A stretch of DNA of 64,000 nucleotides from Pedobacter psychroterrae (GTDB lineage: Bacteria; Bacteroidota; Bacteroidia; Sphingobacteriales; Sphingobacteriaceae): NCBI RefSeq assembly GCF_004331695.1, contig NZ_SJSL01000010.1, positions 1-64,000 of the forward strand, read 5' to 3'. A program made the translations under genes and the position numbers. The notes under the pieces were generated by a model, which saw nothing but the letters and a program-made list of their open reading frames with translations, had not been told where the DNA came from and ran no database searches. Below, piece after piece: positions 61,091 through 64,000 of the stretch (the first letter of the stretch is position 1; every line of letters starts with the position of its first letter).

Positions 61091-64000
61091 ATGTTCAGAC
61101 CAATCAACAAGAAAACCAAGGTAGTTTTTAGAATTGTACTGGTGATTTTAATCGCTGGTTTTACCATGCAGTTCAAGCCTACCGGAAATACACCCTTACA
61201 GATTAAAAAGGATAACCATATCGTACTGATAGGAAACAATTTAGGATCCAGGATGATGAACTATGGTCACTTTGAAACGGAGCTGCACCTGAGGTATCCG
61301 GAATACAATCTTTTTATCCGCAATATGTGTGACGGTGGAAATACACCGGGTTTCAGGCCTCATGCCAGCAGACCATCGCCATGGGCATTTCGTGGTGCTG
61401 AGAAGTTCCAGACCGAGCTGGCGACCCCTTCCGATAGCGAAGGACATTTTGATACCGAAGACCAGTGGCTTACCAAGCTTAAGGCGGATGTGGTCATTGC
61501 TTTTTTTGGTTACAATGAGTCTTTTGAAGGTGCCGAGGGACTTGAAAACTACAAAGCCGAGCTGGATGCCTTTATTAAACATACACTGAAACAACAATAC
61601 AACGGCCGTAGTACGCCACAGTTAGCAGTGGTATCGCCGATTGCTTTTGAAGACTTATCAAAACAATACGACCTGCCGGATGGCAAAAAAGAAAATGCCA
61701 ATCTTGCGCTTTATGCAGCGGCGATGAAAGAAGTGGCCGCCGCCAATAACGTAGTTTTTGCGGAAGTATATACGCCAACAAAAAAATGGTTTGATGCCGC
61801 TGATCAGCCATTGACGATCGATGGATCGCAACTCAGCGAGGAAGGATATGCGGGTTTCGCAACACTGCTTGCCGATCTTGTTTTTGGCAAAGTTGCGGTT
61901 AAAAATGAGGCCAATAGGGTAGGTGTACGTTCGGCGGTACTGGAAAAAAACTGGATGTGGCACAACGATATAAAAATACCTAATGGCGTACACGCTTACG
62001 GGCGTCGTTATAATCCTTTCGGACCGGATAATTATCCTGCAGAGATTAAGAAAATCCGTGAAATGACCCTGATCAGGGACACCGCAATCTGGCACGCAGT
62101 ACAAGGAAAGCAAATGAACCTTTCAAAATCAGACGCTAAGACTACTTCTCTGCCGGAAGTAAAGACCAATTATAACGCCGGAAAGAACGGAAACCTAGAC
62201 TATTTGTCGGGAGGTGATGCCTTGAGTACGTTGAAGATGGCTCCGGGATTTAAAATAGACCTTTTTGCCTCAGAACAGGAATTTCCTGATCTTGCCAAAC
62301 CTTTTCAACTAACCTTTGACACAAAGGGCCGTCTTTGGGTAGCCACCATGCCAAGTTACCCGCACTACAAGCCCGGCGATACAAAACCCAATGACAAGCT
62401 CATCGTACTGGAAGATACGGATGGAGATGGAAAAGCAGATAAGCAGACTACATTTGCGGATGGTCTGCATTTACCTGTTGGATTTGAAATCACTGCTGAC
62501 GGTGTATATGTTTCGCAGGGTACCAATTTTATGCTCTTGAAAGATACTGACGGAGATGGCAAGGCAGACAAAAAAGAAATTTTGCTAAGTGGTTTTGATG
62601 ACCACGATACCCATCATAACATTCACGCCTTCACTGTTGATCCTTCTGGCGCTATCTACATGGGAGAGGGGATATTTCTGCATACCAACGTGGAAACTTC
62701 TTATGGACCTGTGAGGGCTACCAATGGTGGCTTTTATCGTTATAGTCCGCAACTCCATAAACTTGAGCGTACGGCGCAACCGTATGTGCCAAATCCATGG
62801 GGGATCGCTTTTGACGATTGGGGACAGAATTTTTACGCAGCCACCTCGAGTCCGGATGTGCGCTGGATGATGCCTGCTTCGGTAAAACCAAGATATGGTG
62901 TGGAAACACCAGCCTCCAGGGATCTGATTCAGCCGGAACACAGTGTACGGCCTACTTCAGGTCTGGAATTTGTATCCAGCAGGCATTTCCCTGATGAATG
63001 GCAAGGGGATTTTCTCATCAATAATACCATCGGTTTTCTTGGAACCAAGCAACATACATTGACTGATGAGGGGACAGGATATAAAAGCAGACATAGGCAG
63101 GACCTGATGGTTTCTACAGACAAGAATTTTAGGCCTGTGGCCATGCAGTTTGCCCCGGATGGTTCTTTGTATGTGGCCGACTGGCACAACATACTGATCG
63201 GTCATATGCAGCACAATGCCCGGGATCCACTGCGGGATCATGTGCATGGCAGGATTTACCGCATCACCTATCCTTCAAGGCCACTGGTTGTCCCTGCTAA
63301 AGTGGATGGGGCCAGTATTTCAGCTTTGCTGGAGAATCTGAAACTTCCGGAATATAGGGCGAGATACCGCACGCGTGCAGAATTGCGAGGGCGTAAAGCT
63401 GCTGAAGTATTGCCGCAACTTAAAACCTGGGTAGCCGCACTAGATAAAAATGATCCAAAATACGAACACCATGTCCTTGAAGCATTGTGGGTAAGTTGGG
63501 GTTTGAACAAGGTCGACAGGCAACTATTGCTTCAGATGCTTCAGGCAAAAGATTATCATGCCCGTGCAGCCGCAGTACGGGTGCTGAGGTATACCGGACA
63601 CCAGGTTACGGATCAGCATGAATTGCTGATGCAGGCAGCGGCTGATAAACATGGCAGGGTAAGATTGGAAGCAATAGTAGCTGGTTCATGGCTTCCGTCC
63701 GAGATGGGACTGTCTGTTTTGAAAGAGGCAGCTAAGAGCGAAATTGACGAGTGGATGAAGCCTGCTTATGAAACAGCGATGGCTCACCTGAATGGAAGAC
63801 CTGCAGCGGAGAAGAAGGTTGTGAAAGAAGAGATTGATCTGAAAGGAGCGGAGCGTGCCTTATATGTAAAAGGTAAAGCGATCTATGCAAAAGAGGGCTT
63901 TTGCATTACCTGTCACCAACCGAATGGAAAGGGGCTGCCTTCCTCAGGCTTTCCTCCTTTAGCAGGGACTAAATGGGTAACCGGAAGTCAAGACCGCCTG
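61091..64000 (+). CDS. PVC-type haem-binding cytochrome c protein with SGNH-like N-terminus, cut by window edge
   Basis: An open frame of 970 codons that runs off the right edge. An N-terminal hydrophobic anchor (about 11-28, VVFRIVLVILIAGFTM) is followed by an SGNH/GDSL-like domain (HIVLIGNNLGSRMMNYG near 43-59, IAFFGYNESFEG near 136). A PVC-type propeller follows from about 375 (GFKIDLFASEQEFPDLAKPFQ, GRLWVATMPSYPHYKPGD, DTDGDGKADK twice, VGFEITADGVYVSQGTN) and a HEAT-like helical part (about 740-890). A cytochrome c haem site CITCH (Cys938, Cys941, His942) starts the c-type domain. Such exported proteins probably oxidise or bind sugars and pass electrons on; the substrate is unknown. Confidence 0.9.
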   Translation, partial: MFRPINKKTKVVFRIVLVILIAGFTMQFKPTGNTPLQIKKDNHIVLIGNNLGSRMMNYGHFETELHLRYPEYNLFIRNMCDGGNTPGFRPHASRPSPWAFRGAEKFQTELATPSDSEGHFDTEDQWLTKLKADVVIAFFGYNESFEGAEGLENYKAELDAFIKHTLKQQYNGRSTPQLAVVSPIAFEDLSKQYDLPDGKKENANLALYAAAMKEVAAANNVVFAEVYTPTKKWFDAADQPLTIDGSQLSEEGYAGFATLLADLVFGKVAVKNEANRVGVRSAVLEKNWMWHNDIKIPNGVHAYGRRYNPFGPDNYPAEIKKIREMTLIRDTAIWHAVQGKQMNLSKSDAKTTSLPEVKTNYNAGKNGNLDYLSGGDALSTLKMAPGFKIDLFASEQEFPDLAKPFQLTFDTKGRLWVATMPSYPHYKPGDTKPNDKLIVLEDTDGDGKADKQTTFADGLHLPVGFEITADGVYVSQGTNFMLLKDTDGDGKADKKEILLSGFDDHDTHHNIHAFTVDPSGAIYMGEGIFLHTNVETSYGPVRATNGGFYRYSPQLHKLERTAQPYVPNPWGIAFDDWGQNFYAATSSPDVRWMMPASVKPRYGVETPASRDLIQPEHSVRPTSGLEFVSSRHFPDEWQGDFLINNTIGFLGTKQHTLTDEGTGYKSRHRQDLMVSTDKNFRPVAMQFAPDGSLYVADWHNILIGHMQHNARDPLRDHVHGRIYRITYPSRPLVVPAKVDGASISALLENLKLPEYRARYRTRAELRGRKAAEVLPQLKTWVAALDKNDPKYEHHVLEALWVSWGLNKVDRQLLLQMLQAKDYHARAAAVRVLRYTGHQVTDQHELLMQAAADKHGRVRLEAIVAGSWLPSEMGLSVLKEAAKSEIDEWMKPAYETAMAHLNGRPAAEKKVVKEEIDLKGAERALYVKGKAIYAKEGFCITCHQPNGKGLPSSGFPPLAGTKWVTGSQDRL

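Overview
The window looks like the chromosome of a member of the Bacteroidota, most probably a Sphingobacteriaceae of the Pedobacter type. The reasons are promoters of the TTTG / TAnnTTTG kind, mostly weak Shine-Dalgarno sites, a CarboxypepD_reg-plug TonB receptor, a one-component SusR-like regulator, a GH92 mannosidase, a DUF6266 protein, BfmA/DUF5712-type mobilisation genes and a Wza/Wzc/Wzx/Wzy exopolysaccharide locus. The species is inferred; no rRNA or other marker is present.

Region A (1-17743) is one end of a mobilisable, defence-rich island integrated at the 3' end of a tRNA-Lys(UUU) gene. From the left it carries a start-less hsdS cassette on the minus strand, a tyrosine recombinase of the hsdS-shuffling type, hsdR, mcrBC, a mobilisation module (small HTH proteins, a hairpin-rich oriT candidate, BfmA-like accessory protein, DUF5712 relaxase), an XRE regulator, a three-gene module of unknown function led by an NTase-like/HEPN protein, a 174-bp fold-back, a solitary PD-(D/E)XK nuclease with homing-endonuclease-type repeats, an ORF6N protein and the island integrase next to the tRNA.

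Region B (17744-31331) is chromosomal backbone: tRNA-Lys(UUU), a GH2 hydrolase divergent from a SusR-like regulator, a cold-shock protein, an acidic disordered protein, a DUF6266 protein, a Gfo/Idh/MocA oxidoreductase, a GH92 mannosidase, katG, tRNA-Lys(CUU), and a second identical tRNA-Lys(UUU) in the opposite orientation.

Region C (31332-60373) is a second island at the second tRNA-Lys(UUU). It is bounded by a 23-bp direct repeat of the tRNA 3' end (21 of 23 identical) and by 19-bp identical arm-type repeats. Its integrase survives only as the first 31 codons. The cargo is a complete Wzx/Wzy-type exopolysaccharide locus in two divergent blocks. The leftward block holds an S41 protease, GT4, UDP-glucuronate-epimerase-like enzyme, acyltransferase-3, a TonB receptor with two lipoproteins, a WecA-like initiating transferase and a WxcM-like cupin. 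The rightward block holds Wza, Wzc, Wzx, Wzy, ACP, methyltransferase, hexapeptide acyltransferase, beta-helix protein, GT2, epimerase, a second ACP, an FkbH-like enzyme, an MBOAT and an SGNH protein. The last four suggest that an ACP-bound acyl group, possibly glyceryl, is exported and attached to the polymer. I regard this as the most interesting possible new system here.

Region D (60374-64000) is backbone again: the displaced original tRNA terminator, a gutted Fic gene that keeps a promoter and operator-like palindrome, an unexplained short ORF, and a large PVC-type cytochrome c protein that runs off the right edge.
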